Part shown: positions 20,563 to 30,067 of the stretch, one piece after another
How the letters are laid out: each line of letters begins with the position of its first letter
Numbering within the stretch: position 1 is the stretch's first letter
Assembly: GCA_002077045.2 (NCBI GenBank)
Contig: KZ111149.1
Coordinates: 344,019-408,018 of the forward strand
Direction of reading: 5' to 3'
DNA length: 64,000 nucleotides
Source of the DNA: Rachicladosporium sp. CCFEE 5018
Taxonomy: Eukaryota > Ascomycota > Dothideomycetes > Cladosporiales > Cladosporiaceae
Translations under genes and position numbers: made by a program
The notes under the pieces: generated by a model
Databases searched by the model: none
What the model saw: the letters and a program-made list of their open reading frames with translations, nothing else
Told to the model about the DNA's origin: nothing

Positions 20563-21525
20563 AGTCTCTCCTCGTGAGGTATTGGAAGCATGGCTGGGGT
20601 ATATAGCTGCATAGATGAACCCTGTCCTCGCTAATTCACCCTCTCAAAGGCAGAACGTGCTGCACACCCGTCCCCTGCCTACACAACGGACACATTGGCT
20701 GCTCCCTCAGCCACTCCGTCACGCATGTCCAGCAAAAAACATGCCCGCAAGTTGTTACGAAGGGATCTTTCATGGGCTCGAGGCAGAGCGTGCATTTCCG
20801 GGATTGCTTGCCAGAGATGTATTGTAATTGCTCCGCGTCCTCAAGATCCACGACCGGTTCAGGATGGTAGGGCGTGGACGTGATGTGCGCTAGATGCTTC
20901 TTCTGCGCTACAGGATCGGAGGAGGAGGGTGCCGGGATGGGTGCGAGAAGGTTGGCGTCTGGCATAGTGCCTATTTCAACCCCGCCGTCTATCACCGCAC
21001 TCCCGGCTTGTGGTGTTACGGGGACCGCGGAGTTGGCTGTGTACACCGTCTGAACGTGTAGGTAGCCCTGAACAAGTAGTTGAGCTGCCAGCAAGACTCC
21101 CAGCACCTCGTACCCAGCTCGCTGCGAAGAGGGCTCGATTTTCCGCGTGAAGATGTAGCGCAAATTGAACAGCCGTTTGGAAAGCGTGTAGTAGGCGCCT
21201 GTAAAGTAGAAGGTCGCTAGCACGAGGGCTGAGAGGAGGGAGGGGGAGGTGAGAGTGTCCAGATGCTTTACGATGTATGTAGACAGCTGGTGCGCGGTCG
21301 TCGATCGCTTCGAGTCCTGTTGGTGGAGGACGGCTTCGAGCTTCGCTCTCAGTCGCCGCCGAAAAGACGGCAGCACTCGCGTGAGTCCATACGGGAGGAG
21401 CACAGCTGACAAGATGTATGCGCTCCTTCGCGCTATGCTCGGTAGCCGGTGGGTTGAGGCGTGAATCTGGACTATGTCTGTGTACTCCTCACCCAGCGTT
21501 CGATTTCCAAGGAACGTCGTAAGGC
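20458..21525. repeat. PEX10 segment, copy A (left copy of a three-copy near-identical segment)
   Basis: Copy A spans the last 35 codons of the aminopeptidase, the short convergent spacer, and the 3' part of PEX10. It aligns without indels over its whole 1,068 bp to 21626-22693 (copy B) and 62573-63640 (copy C), with only a few substitutions by eye. It stops at the first N gap. Copy A is the only one attached to a complete aminopeptidase gene. Confidence 0.95.
20636..21525 (-). CDS. PEX10: PEX10 peroxisomal RING E3 ligase, copy A, 5' end lost in assembly gap
   Basis: Minus-strand 3' portion of PEX10 (see the complete copy at 21804-22925). It includes the membrane segments and the complete C-terminal RING finger (CTLCLEPMKDP ... 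CGHVFCWTC ... CPLC). The frame runs open into the 100-N gap at 21526, so the first about 77 codons are missing. The stop lies 73 bp from the aminopeptidase stop, with the genes convergent. At the segment where copy B reads ILEHL this copy reads IVKHL, as does copy C. Whether A and B are real tandem genes or two haplotypes placed end to end cannot be settled here. The latter is more likely. Confidence 0.9.
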
Positions 21526-21625
21526 NNNNNNNNNNNNNNNNNNNNNNNNNNNNNNNNNNNNNNNNNNNNNNNNNNNNNNNNNNNNNNNNNNNNNNNNNNN
21601 NNNNNNNNNNNNNNNNNNNNNNNNN
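21526..21625. other. Assembly gap, 100 N
   Basis: A run of exactly 100 N, the usual placeholder for a scaffold gap of unknown length. It separates two copies of the same PEX10 segment in direct orientation. Confidence 0.99.
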
Positions 21626-21730
21626 AACTTGGCGCAGTCTATTGATGCGGTGCGCGCTAAGATCGGCTGGCTGGAGAGGGATGGGAAGGATGTTGAGGAT
21701 TGGCTTAAGGCGGAGAAGTACTTGAGATAG
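21626..21730 (+). pseudogene. 3' fragment of the M1 aminopeptidase gene (copy B)
   Basis: The first base after the gap begins in the aminopeptidase frame (NLAQSIDAVRAKIGWLERDG) and runs 35 codons including the stop. Its last residue is Arg instead of the Lys of the full-length gene (one A/G difference). It is a fragment only because the sequence before it is missing; in the genome it may belong to a full allele. The copy after the second gap, at 62573-62677, begins at the same base. Confidence 0.9.
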
Positions 21731-21803
21731 AGTCTCTCCTCCTGAGGTATTGGAAGCATTGCTGGGGTATATAGCTGCATAGATGAACCCTGTCCTCGCT
21801 AAT

Positions 21804-22925
21804 TCACCCTCTCAAAGGCAGAACGTGCTGCACACCCGTCCCCTGCCTACACAACGGACACATTGGCTGCTCCCTCAGCCACTCCGTCACGCATGTCCAG
21901 CAAAAAACATGCCCGCAAGTTGTTACGAAGGGATCTTTCATGGGCTCGAGGCAGAGCGTGCATTTCCGGGATTGCTTGCCAGAGATGTATTGTAATTGCT
22001 CCGCGTCCTCAAGATCCACGACCGGTTCAGGATGGTAGGGCGTGGACGTGATGTGCGCTAGATGCTTCTTCTGCGCTACAGGATCGGAGGAGGAGGGTGC
22101 CGGGATGGGTGCGAGAAGGTTGGCGTCTGGCATAGTGCCTATTTCAACCCCGCCGTCTATCACCGCACTCCCGGCTTGTGGTGTTACGGGGACCGCGGAG
22201 TTGGCTGTGTACACCGTCTGAACGTGTAGGTAGCCCTGAACAAGTAGTTGAGCTGCCAGCAAGACTCCCAGCACCTCGTACCCAGCTCGCTGCGAAGAGG
22301 GCTCGATTTTCCGCGTGAAGATGTAGCGCAAATTGAACAGCCGTTTGGAAAGCGTGTAGTAGGCGCCTGTGAAGTAGAAGGTCGCTAGCACGAGGGCTGA
22401 GAGGAGGGAGGGGGAGGTGAGAGTGTCCAGATGCTCTAGGATGTATGTAGACAGCTGGTGCGCGGTCGTCGATCGCTTCGAGTCCTGTTGGTGGAGGACG
22501 GCTTCGAGCTTCGCTCTCAGTCGCCGCCGAAAGGACGGCAGCACTCGCGTGAGTCCATACGGGAGGAGCACAGCTGACAAGATGTATGCGCTTCTTCGCG
22601 CTATGCTCGGTAGCCGGTGGGTTGAGGCGTGAATCTGGACTATGTCTGTGTACTCCTCACCCAGCGTTCGATTTCCAAGGAACGTCGTAAGGCTGAGGTA
22701 GAGCAGTTCCGTGAAGGTCCGCGCTTCGTTCTCCCAGTTGTGGACTGTGCGGGTGCCGTAGAAGGAGCGTAGGATTGATTGGAGCTGGAGCAGGAGGTGG
22801 GACTGGAAGTAAGCGTCCTTCTGGTGGGAGCGTATTATATCTGGGCTGGAGGCGAAAGGGTAGTGAAAGGACTGGAGGGCGCGTCTGTCTGAAGAGAGTG
22901 GCGCGTCGCGAACGTGATCGGACAT
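21804..22925 (-). CDS. PEX10: PEX10 peroxisome biogenesis RING E3 ligase (complete copy B)
   Basis: Integral peroxisomal membrane protein. With PEX2 and PEX12 it forms the ubiquitin ligase that modifies the import receptor PEX5. Single exon, 373 residues, normal length. The N-terminal Pex2/Pex12-type region includes FASSPDIIRSHQKDAYFQ and a helical membrane domain with several hydrophobic segments (SALVLATFYFTGAYYTL and GVLLAAQLLVQGYLHV). The C3HC4 RING covers about residues 322-359: CTLCLEP, then CGHVFCWTC, then CPLC, with all eight zinc ligands present. The linker before the RING is Pro/Ser-rich. The start at 22925 (MSDHVRDAPLSSD) is shared with copy C. It differs from A and C at the ILEHL segment (two residues). 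Confidence 0.96.
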   Translation of the reverse strand: MSDHVRDAPLSSDRRALQSFHYPFASSPDIIRSHQKDAYFQSHLLLQLQSILRSFYGTRTVHNWENEARTFTELLYLSLTTFLGNRTLGEEYTDIVQIHASTHRLPSIARRSAYILSAVLLPYGLTRVLPSFRRRLRAKLEAVLHQQDSKRSTTAHQLSTYILEHLDTLTSPSLLSALVLATFYFTGAYYTLSKRLFNLRYIFTRKIEPSSQRAGYEVLGVLLAAQLLVQGYLHVQTVYTANSAVPVTPQAGSAVIDGGVEIGTMPDANLLAPIPAPSSSDPVAQKKHLAHITSTPYHPEPVVDLEDAEQLQYISGKQSRKCTLCLEPMKDPFVTTCGHVFCWTCVTEWLREQPMCPLCRQGTGVQHVLPLRG

Positions 22926-23588
22926 GGTGGGGAGTATGGTATGGTGGGTTGCGCACTACGGTAGCCACACCATCGCGGAGCTCATATCTCGAGATTCCTC
23001 ATCTACCGAGGCTCGTGAGGAAGGTGCGGTCCGCTCATCCCGGCCGTTGTACCGACGACCTGGTTCATCTCCAGGGCGCCAACTTCATCATCCTCATCGC
23101 CATCGCGATGGCATGTGGCCTACCCATGTTTCGCCGTAACTTATCAAGTCATCGACGCAGGGGACGGTAATCGATCGACACCGCTCGATTCAACGCCATC
23201 ACAGATCCAGATCCACCGCCCAAGGTTCCAGCCAAGCCCGGCACGCGCGGCCGCAGAGAGATCAAGCAATTGCTCAGCCGCCCGACTACGCATGCGGATC
23301 CCTGTGAGACTCGCCGCTGGCCGCTCTCGACATGCTGTACATCAGGGCAACCTGAGGCAGAAGTTGCAGTGCTCTGACAGTACGGCACGACCTCGTCATG
23401 AGATCCATTGTTATGAGGTCAATGATGAGCATCGGAGTGCGCTGCGTTCAGTGTAACTATTTCATAGGTAAAGTACTCTATAACGTTTCCATTCTCATAC
23501 TCCATTCTCATACGCTACACTTTCATCACTACTCGCCACAAGACTAGCCCTTTCCATTCCATCCTCAATTACCCAAACAAACACCACA
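22926..23588. promoter_or_regulatory. Divergent region between PEX10 and a GPI-protein gene
   Basis: About 660 bp. The left 140 bp belong to the duplicated segment and form the PEX10 upstream region, with the 10-bp insertion that distinguishes copy B from C. Several open frames exist around 22950-23150 but overlap in conflicting frames, so no gene is called. The stretch before 23589 is CA/TC-rich, as in a fungal leader. Confidence 0.4.
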
Positions 23589-24230
23589 ATGCAGATCAAG
23601 AGCCTCATCGTTCTCTCGGCCGCCGGCCTCGCCACCGCCCAAACCTCAGTCCTCGGTGATCTCACATCCGCGGTCGGCGGCGGAGCTACCTCTCTGCTCT
23701 CCTCGGCGGTCAGTGGTGCCTCGAGCGCTGTAAGTGGTGTTGAGTCATCCGTGGCCAGCGGAGCCTCATCCGCGGCTGGGACCGTCACAAGCGGTGCCGG
23801 TAAGTCCCCACTCCGGTCATCTGCAGTCTTGTTCTGAGCTGATATGATCGTACAGCCGGTGCACTCTCATCAGCTACAAGCGGTGCCTCCTCTGTTGCTG
23901 GTGCAGCTACATCGGGTGCAGGTAAGCACACTTCAGTACTCCCCTCTCCCTGATAGCGTATACTCATCTCTTCCAGGTAGCGCCCTCTCGACCGCAACAT
24001 CCGGTGCCGCAGGCGTAGCCTCTGGTGCTACCTCAGGTGCCGCTGGCGCCGCATCAACCGCAACATCAGGTGCCGCCGGCGGCCTGTCCAGCGTCACAGG
24101 CGGAGCAAGTTCGGCCGCCGCATCCGCTACGAGCGCTGCTGGATCCGCGACGAGCGCTGCTGGGGCTGCAGGTGTGACAGCTGCGCCATTGTTCATGTTA
24201 GCTGCCGGAGGCATGATCGCTCTATTGTAA
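23589..24230 (+). CDS. Secreted, probably GPI-anchored Ala/Ser/Gly-rich repeat protein 1
   Basis: Three exons (23589-23799, 23856-23921, 23977-24230) give 176 residues. The signal peptide is MQIKSLIVLSAAGLATAQ. The body is a low-complexity chain of A, S, G and T built from an 11-residue unit of the type (G)AxSxATSGAx. The C-terminus is a hydrophobic tail (APLFMLAAGGMIALL) after small residues, as in GPI-anchor addition signals. The middle exon is exactly 66 nt, i.e. two 11-residue units. Both introns are phase 1 and interrupt the same place in the repeat, after TSGA. A tandem paralogue follows at 24567. Likely a cell-wall or surface protein; a specific role cannot be named. Confidence 0.8.
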
Positions 24231-24566
24231 TGAAGTGGTGTTGAGAGCAAGAGTTGGGAACGAAGAAGCTGGTGCTGAGTCATGTGAAGGTCTGTGCGGG
24301 ACTTTCGAAACGCGTAAACCGTGGCGCGGTTCCTCGGAGCAGAAAGTTGCACGGCGTTGTCGTGGCTGATGTCATAGGCCCGTTGTTTATACAGGGGAAT
24401 CTCACCAGGAATAAGATGCGTGTAGGACAAAGCTGAGCAAGGCAGTAGAATTGTTACCTTCATCTTCTAGATCTTCAGCTTTGGTCACTCTTCTCCTACG
24501 CACTACACTGTCAAACTCACACTCTTTCCTGATTTAGAACCCTCACATCACGCAGCCCTCGAAAAT
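24231..24566. other. Spacer between tandem GPI-protein genes
   Basis: About 335 bp. No gene. The part before 24567 is rich in C and T with CA steps, as in the leader of the first paralogue. Confidence 0.4.
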
Positions 24567-25296
24567 ATGCAGATTAAGCAGCTCCTCCTCCTGGCCCCGG
24601 CCGCCCTCGCCGCCGCACAGTTTGATGCAATCACCTCTGCCGTAGCCGGTGTGGCTACCTCAATAGTCACCGAGATCGCTAGCGGAGCGACCTCTGTCGC
24701 TGGAGATGTCACAAGCGGTGCCGGTCAGCATTTGTCCTTCATGCACAGACATGGCGAATACTAACACTCTCCTGTAGCCGGTGCAGCCTCTACAGCCCTA
24801 AGTGGTGCCTCATCCGTTGGAGGCGACGTGACAAGTGGCGCCGGTAAGCCTTCCCCGTCGTAGGCATCAATACAATGGTACTGACAAGTTCTTCCCAGCC
24901 GGTGCCTTCTCCACAGTCACATCCGGCGCCGACGGCGCTTTCTCCACCGTCACCTCAGGTGCGGAGTCCGTAGCCAGCGACGCCACTTCTGGCGCAGCAG
25001 GCGCTTTCTCGACCGTCACATCCGGCGCTGACGGCGCTCTATCGACCGCCACCTCCGGCGCTGCATCGGTAGGCAGTGCTGCTACTTCCGGCGCTGCTGG
25101 GGTGGCTTCGACTGTTACTTCGGGGGCTGCGGGTGCTGCTACAAGTGTTGCGAGCGGTGCGTCGAGTGCTGGTGGAGCTGCGACTAGTGCGGCGGGGAGC
25201 GCGACGAGCGCTGCTGGAGCTGCTGGGATTACTGCTGTGCCGGTGTTTGTTGGGGGTTTGATGATGGCGGCTCGCGGTATGGTAGCGCTGTTGTAA
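24567..25296 (+). CDS. Secreted, probably GPI-anchored Ala/Ser/Gly-rich repeat protein 2
   Basis: Three exons (24567-24723, 24778-24843, 24899-25296) give 206 residues. The signal peptide (MQIKQLLLLAPAALAAAQ) and C-terminal hydrophobic tail mirror the preceding gene. The middle exon is again 66 nt, and intron phases and positions relative to the repeat are identical. The last exon is longer, with about eight 11-residue units such as GAFSTVTSGAD and SVASDATSGAA, so the length difference is mostly extra repeats. The first donor is GTCAGC rather than GTAAG, weaker than in the paralogue. Most likely a recent tandem duplicate with repeat expansion. Confidence 0.8.
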
Positions 25297-25834
25297 GCAA
25301 CAGTCTGCAATCGGGAGACGATGAATGACGGGATGGAGACGATGGAGCAACCAAAGCATACGCTGGTGGATTAATGGTCACGTGAGTTACTAGATGTACG
25401 ACCATAGACATGTATGGATAGATGGGTCGCTGCTGTTGAATACCTTCGGGCGTTGAAAGCAACGTCGGACAACCCGAGTGCTCCCGAGTGTGGTTTTATC
25501 ACAAAGCTGTACATTGCAGGATTTAGCTGCCTCTGCGAAGTCTACGTGAAGATCGACATCAATAGAATTCAGTTGCATCTGTATGATAAAAATATAGAAG
25601 CGACACCAGCTCTCGAATGAGGAACTCTCAAGGTCCTCAATTCCAGATCTCGCATCGTAGAAATAGAGTTACCGTGCATGTTCTTCCCAGCCAATCAGCG
25701 TGCAGCGGAAGCACTCATCAAGCCTCTCCTCTTGAGAAGCAACACCACCACGCATCGCCATCATCTCCCACCACTCCGCTCCACCCTCTCCGTACACACC
25801 GGCAGTCTCAAGCGCTGAGACTACCTTCGACAAT
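25297..25834. other. Intergenic region, no gene seen
   Basis: About 540 bp upstream of cytochrome c1. AT content is locally higher at 25550-25615 (ATAAAAATATAGAAG). No gene is supported. Confidence 0.4.
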
Positions 25835-27086
25835 ATGTTCGCTCGAACATCACTGCGCACGGCGCGCGCATTCGGCAACGCGAAGACCGGGGCGACAAGG
25901 ACTGTGGTGAGTTACAAAGCGCGCACTACATTGAGGGAGCTTTCAAAATGGCTATACATGTGATGGCTGGATGCTCCAGGCTATGAATAAGCTGCGGGGT
26001 ACATATGGGAGCTAACAGACGTGTCACAACAGCGCAATGCCTCATCCCAGTCTTCCGCCGAATCCGCTCCCACATGGAAGAACACCGCCACCCTGTCCGC
26101 ATCTACGGTACTCGCCATTGGGTCATGCACGTGGTACTACACGCAATTCGGCCGCACCGCACACGCCATGACAATGCAAGAGGAAGGGTGAGTCTTGAGA
26201 CCCCGCCACAACGCCCTGATCCGGGCAGGAGGAAGGAAATCATAGACTCGCACTAACAACACACAGCCTTCACGCCACACCCTACCCATGGGAGCACGAG
26301 AAATTCCTCAAGACCTACGACCACGCCGCCCTCCGCCGTGGCTTCCAAGTCTACCGCGAAGTCTGCGCCTCCTGCCACTCCCTCAAGCGCATCCCCTGGC
26401 GCACACTGGTGGGCACAATGATGACGGTCGACGAAGCCAAAGCCCTCGCCGAAGAGAACGAGTACGACACCGAGCCCAACAACGAGGGTGAGATCGAGAA
26501 GCGCCCAGGCAAGCTGTCCGACTACATTCCCTCGCCGTACAAGAACGACGAGGCCGCCCGCGCAGCCAACAACGGTGCCCTGCCCCCAGATCTCTCATTG
26601 ATGGTCAAGGCCCGCCACGGCGGCTGCAACTACATCTTCTCCCTGCTGACCGGGTACCCCGAGGAGCCACCAGCCGGCGCCGTTGTGCAGTCTGGCCTGA
26701 ACTTCAACCCCTACTTCCCTGGTACTGGTATCGCCATGGCTCGCGTGCTGTACGACGGCCTCGTGGATTACGAAGACGGGACGCCGGCGACCACTTCGCA
26801 GATGGCGAAGGACGTTGTGGAGTTCTTGAACTGGAGCGCTGAGCCGGAGATGGACGATCGCAAGAAGATGGGGTGGAAGGTTATGGCTATCGGAAGTGTT
26901 CTTTTTGCGCTGAGTGTGTGGATTAAGAGATATAAGTGGAGTGTTGTTAAGACGAGGAAGTTGCAGGTAAGTTTTGCTGATGAAGCTGTGGGTTAATGGG
27001 GAATGATGCTGACGATTTGATAGTACAACCCACCTGCGTTGACTGGCCTGCCGAACAAGATGAACCCTCGCCAGGCACGGCGATAG
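25835..27086 (+). CDS. CYT1: Cytochrome c1, complex III haem subunit
   Basis: Electron carrier of the mitochondrial bc1 complex, passing electrons from the Rieske protein to cytochrome c. Four exons (25835-25906, 26033-26187, 26267-26966, 27024-27086) give 329 residues. The N-terminal 24 residues form an Arg/Ala-rich presequence, followed by a hydrophobic sorting segment (STVLAIGSCTWYYTQFG). The haem site CASCH is at about 109-113. Other family blocks are ALPPDLSLMVKARHGG and NFNPYFPGTGIAMAR (with the axial Met). The C-terminal membrane anchor (KVMAIGSVLFALSVWIKRYKW) is followed by a matrix tail. The last small exon supplies the conserved YNPP after KTRKLQ, supporting the 57-bp last intron. 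Confidence 0.96.
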
Positions 27087-27658
27087 ATTGGGAGCTGATG
27101 ACGGGGTCTGGGGTAGGAGAAGAGGATGCGGAGATATGGCAAGGCGAGAGTTCGACGTGTACAGTCTGCTTTAGCGTGTCTTCCCTTGTGTCATGTGACA
27201 ATAGTTGAGACAATGCACTGCTGATCCATTCAACTCTGTTGTTCAGCACATGACTCCCAGTGCGCCGAACAAAGCACATGCCGTGAGCTCAGGTATGTTA
27301 TACGGATTTTACTGGAATGTGGGAACACTACTTTCACTCGTACCGAGATGCTATGCTGGAGTGCGGCGCAACAATATCGTGTTGAGTGGTGGGTCTGGGT
27401 GGTTTTAGAGGTGCCGAACGGATTTGCAGCGGTGTTGGTGAATGCGTAAGCACCTGCAGACAGGAGATTTCGACGGAGTGGTGAGGGTACATCCTCTCGT
27501 GGACGCTATGGTCCTGACTGTGAAGGCTGAAAATTGGATGGAACGATGTTATGCGAGGAACGGTTGACGAAGAGATCATACCATGACACAACTATCTAAC
27601 CCCTATCCACCACTACCACACGGCGTCCACAGAACGTGATAACGTCAAAGTGTGTGAG
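27087..27658. other. Intergenic region, no gene seen
   Basis: About 570 bp between convergent genes (cytochrome c1 and the zinc-finger gene). Short overlapping frames only. Confidence 0.4.
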
Positions 27659-28222
27659 CTACTCTACCTCTAGCCCCAACTTCTTCGCAGCATTCCGCAT
27701 CGCCGACTTACCATGCAGCTCCCGCCCCTCGCGACAAGTCTCTAGATGGCCAACTAGCTCCGCCAGTGTCATATGCATCTCGATCTCGCAGGCAACGTCG
27801 TGGGAAGTGAATCTCCAGTATGACTGCTTGTGGACGGCGAGGATATGGTCGGTGAGTTTATCGGCCCGTGAAAACATTGTAGGAATATTGCTGTGCTTGA
27901 GGCAGCCGACTGCTGGGCAAGTATACTTCTTGGCGACGTTGTGGACTGAGGCGATGTGTCGAAGGAGGTCGGCGTTGCGAGTGAAACTAATCTCGCAATC
28001 ACGGCAACTGGATGCAGAGCAGATCTTGCGTTGTGGGGCGTGCCAACGACTCAGCCCACTTCGTTTGTTAGCAAAAAAAAAAGAGGGCGCTCACCCGTTC
28101 ATCTGCACAGCCTGCGGGAATAGGTATGCAGCTTCGCGCGCAAGTACAGAGCGTCCGACCCAATCGTCTTGTTCGAGCTGCATAAGCGTATGCTGTGTGG
28201 CATTGGAGGCGTAATCCGACAT
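27659..28222 (-). CDS. C2H2 zinc-finger protein
   Basis: Two exons (28095-28222 and 27659-28058) give 175 residues. Zinc-finger elements are clear: CRDCEISFTRNADLLRHIASVH, then CPAVGC with FSRADKLTDHILAVH, each with the C-x2/4-C and H-x3/4-H spacing of C2H2 fingers. A third, partial Cys/His set (CEIEMHMTLAELVGHLETC) follows. A nuclear DNA-binding role is likely, but there is no regulatory domain to name a target. The intron at 28059-28094 is only 36 bp: donor GTGAGC, a T12 tract, a GCTAAC branch point, acceptor CGAAG. If it is retained, the frame hits a TGA at once, which supports the splice. Confidence 0.7.
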
Positions 28223-28553
28223 CGCTGATTGGTCGTGCCGTGCAGGTGTAAGAACACAGCCTGGGGAAGGGCGTTGATGCGAGCTTGGAGGGTGTCGTAA
28301 AGAGTCGTATGCGCTGAGCTCGGCGGTCGAGTTTGTGCGGTGACAAGTTCGAAAGGTCTGGAGGACTGGGTCGGGCGAGGAGCTTGGCCTTATGTTTTCG
28401 CTGGCCTGACCATCACGTGCCCGTTACCATCTGGACCCACTTGGAAGGGCGTTGGTGGCTATGCCAGCTTGGTAACACATAATACATCGCGCTATATTCG
28501 TAAGTACACTCCACTCATCTTCCACCACCACACCTCACCACCGACGACACATC
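28223..28553. other. Intergenic region, no gene seen
   Basis: About 330 bp upstream of the zinc-finger gene and downstream of the next minus-strand gene. No gene supported. Confidence 0.35.
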
Positions 28554-30067
28554 TCACTCCCTCCCCGCAATCCTCCTAACCCAGTCATCCCCCACTCTCC
28601 CTACGTCCACAACCTCGATCTCCTTTCCCAACCCCACCATCTGACTCCTCTCATACCACCGCTTCTCCTCCCGCCCCGCCTCATCCTCAGTCTCCGTGTC
28701 CACCAAGCCAGCGAACCCTCCATCCCCAGCAACTAGAATCGTATGTCCCACCCAGCCCTTCAGCTGCCCTACAGTCTCGCCCTCGCGACCAGAGAGCGTG
28801 TCGGATATGTACACGATCTGCGGCGCAAGGTGCTTGAGGATTTGGATATACCCAGCTGGAGTCGTGAAGGGCAGGATCTGGGAGGATGAGGAGACGAGAG
28901 TCTGGGCTTGGGTGTAGAGGGCGTCGAAGGCGGAGCTTGGAGCGTCGGCTTGATCCTTGGGGGAGATCCGCGGGGAGATGGAGGCGAGCTCGGAGCCGGG
29001 GGTTACGGCTGGGGTGGAGATTGCTGAGTAGGAAGAGCCGAGATTGGAGTGGGTTTTGGAGGGTTGGTAGTCGAGGGGTGGGAGGGATTTGAGAGAGGGG
29101 GAATAGATTAGGACGTAGAGGTCGGTTGTTGAGGGGTCGTGGGCGGAGGGGAGGTGGGAGAGGATGGACTAGTCGTTCGTCAGTAGGGTTTGCATGCACT
29201 AGTCAAGTGGTTGTCACTCACGGCATGCTCAGTCCTGTAGTCCGCCTCGTTGTCGTCATGCCCATCATTGTCAAGATCAGCACTGACAACAATCGCTACA
29301 CTCTTCTTGCCGCTTGCCTTGCCTTGCGCATCGCGTGCAGTCCTCGCAACGCCAGCGCGCTTCCCACTCTCAACCTCCACAGGCCCAACATGCATCTTCT
29401 CCTCAGCCTCCTCAGACCACCTCTCATGGTCACTGAAGCCCTCTCGCTCCTCCTTGCGTTCGCGTCTCTGCCCCTGGCCCTGGACGTAGTACTCGTCCTT
29501 GTCCTCCTCCATGATCCGGCCCAGAGCAGAGCCAGCAGCCGCGGCAGCAGCGCCGACTTGACGCGATGCAGTGTCGAAAAATTGCTGAGGAGAGGGCGTG
29601 CGACGCATCGCGCCTTTCACTTGGCCGAAGAAGGTGCCGTCGTCGGGCTGCTGTTGCTGCTGCTGTACGCTGCGACTCTGCATCTCGGACGCGGAGTAGT
29701 AGCTAGATGCCTCGCCGCCGGCTGGCGGAGGCCCTCCTTGTGGTCCAGCACTCTGGCTCGGTAAGGGTCCTCCATACGGCGGAATGCTCTGGCTTGACTG
29801 AGGAGGTGGTCCGCCGTAGGGCTGAGGTGGTCCCTGGTTGCTAGGTCCTTGGGTAGGTCCTTGCGACGGGCGCGGAGGCTTGTCATAATGATGATCGTCG
29901 TCGTTGTCGCGTATGGACCACACCCAGGCTGCGAGACCACCCAGTGCGATTGAGCTGATAGTGATGAGGGGGACCCAGTAGCCGAAGGCGCTGTGTTGAC
30001 GTCCCGAGGATGGGGGCGGAGGCGCGTACAATGGGCGCCGATTGCGCTGGCCGCGGTCGTAGGACAT
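28554..30067 (-). CDS. N-terminally membrane-anchored protein, possibly Pex22-like
   Basis: Two exons (29222-30067 and 28554-29168; 53-bp intron with GTGAGT donor and ACTAG acceptor, phase 0) give 486 residues. A short N-terminus is followed by one membrane segment (YWVPLITISSIALGGLAAWVW). Then come an acidic DNDDDHH turn, a long Pro/Gly/Gln-rich linker (PPPAGG, QQQQQQ), and a soluble C-terminal domain from about residue 225. That domain contains SVAIVVSADLDNDG, SILSHLPSAH, DLYVLIYSPSL, and a last part with IVYISDTLSGREGETVGQL. This topology and the Rossmann-like domain recall fungal Pex22-type anchors of the PEX4 ubiquitin-conjugating enzyme. I am not certain of the family. No catalytic motif is visible. 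Confidence 0.65.

Larger units (their letters stand above)
21626..23063. repeat. PEX10 segment, copy B
   Basis: Copy B runs from the first gap through PEX10 and its upstream region. It matches copy C (62573-64000) to the end of the window with roughly nine substitutions by eye and one 10-bp insertion just upstream of the PEX10 start (TTGCGCACTA, present here, absent in C). It continues rightward into unique sequence with the GPI-protein genes. This makes B the copy best anchored to a right flank. Confidence 0.93.

Noticed and set aside
22775..23170. 131-residue plus-strand frame over the PEX10 5' end and upstream region
   Set aside because: It overlaps the PEX10 N-terminal coding region antisense, changes frame with the 10-bp indel of copy C, and has no recognisable domain.
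28554..29199. 170-residue Pro/Arg-rich frame opposite reading of the Pex22-like gene's second exon
   Set aside because: It is the same strand in a shifted frame; the phase-0 splice and composition favour the SILSHLPSAH frame.
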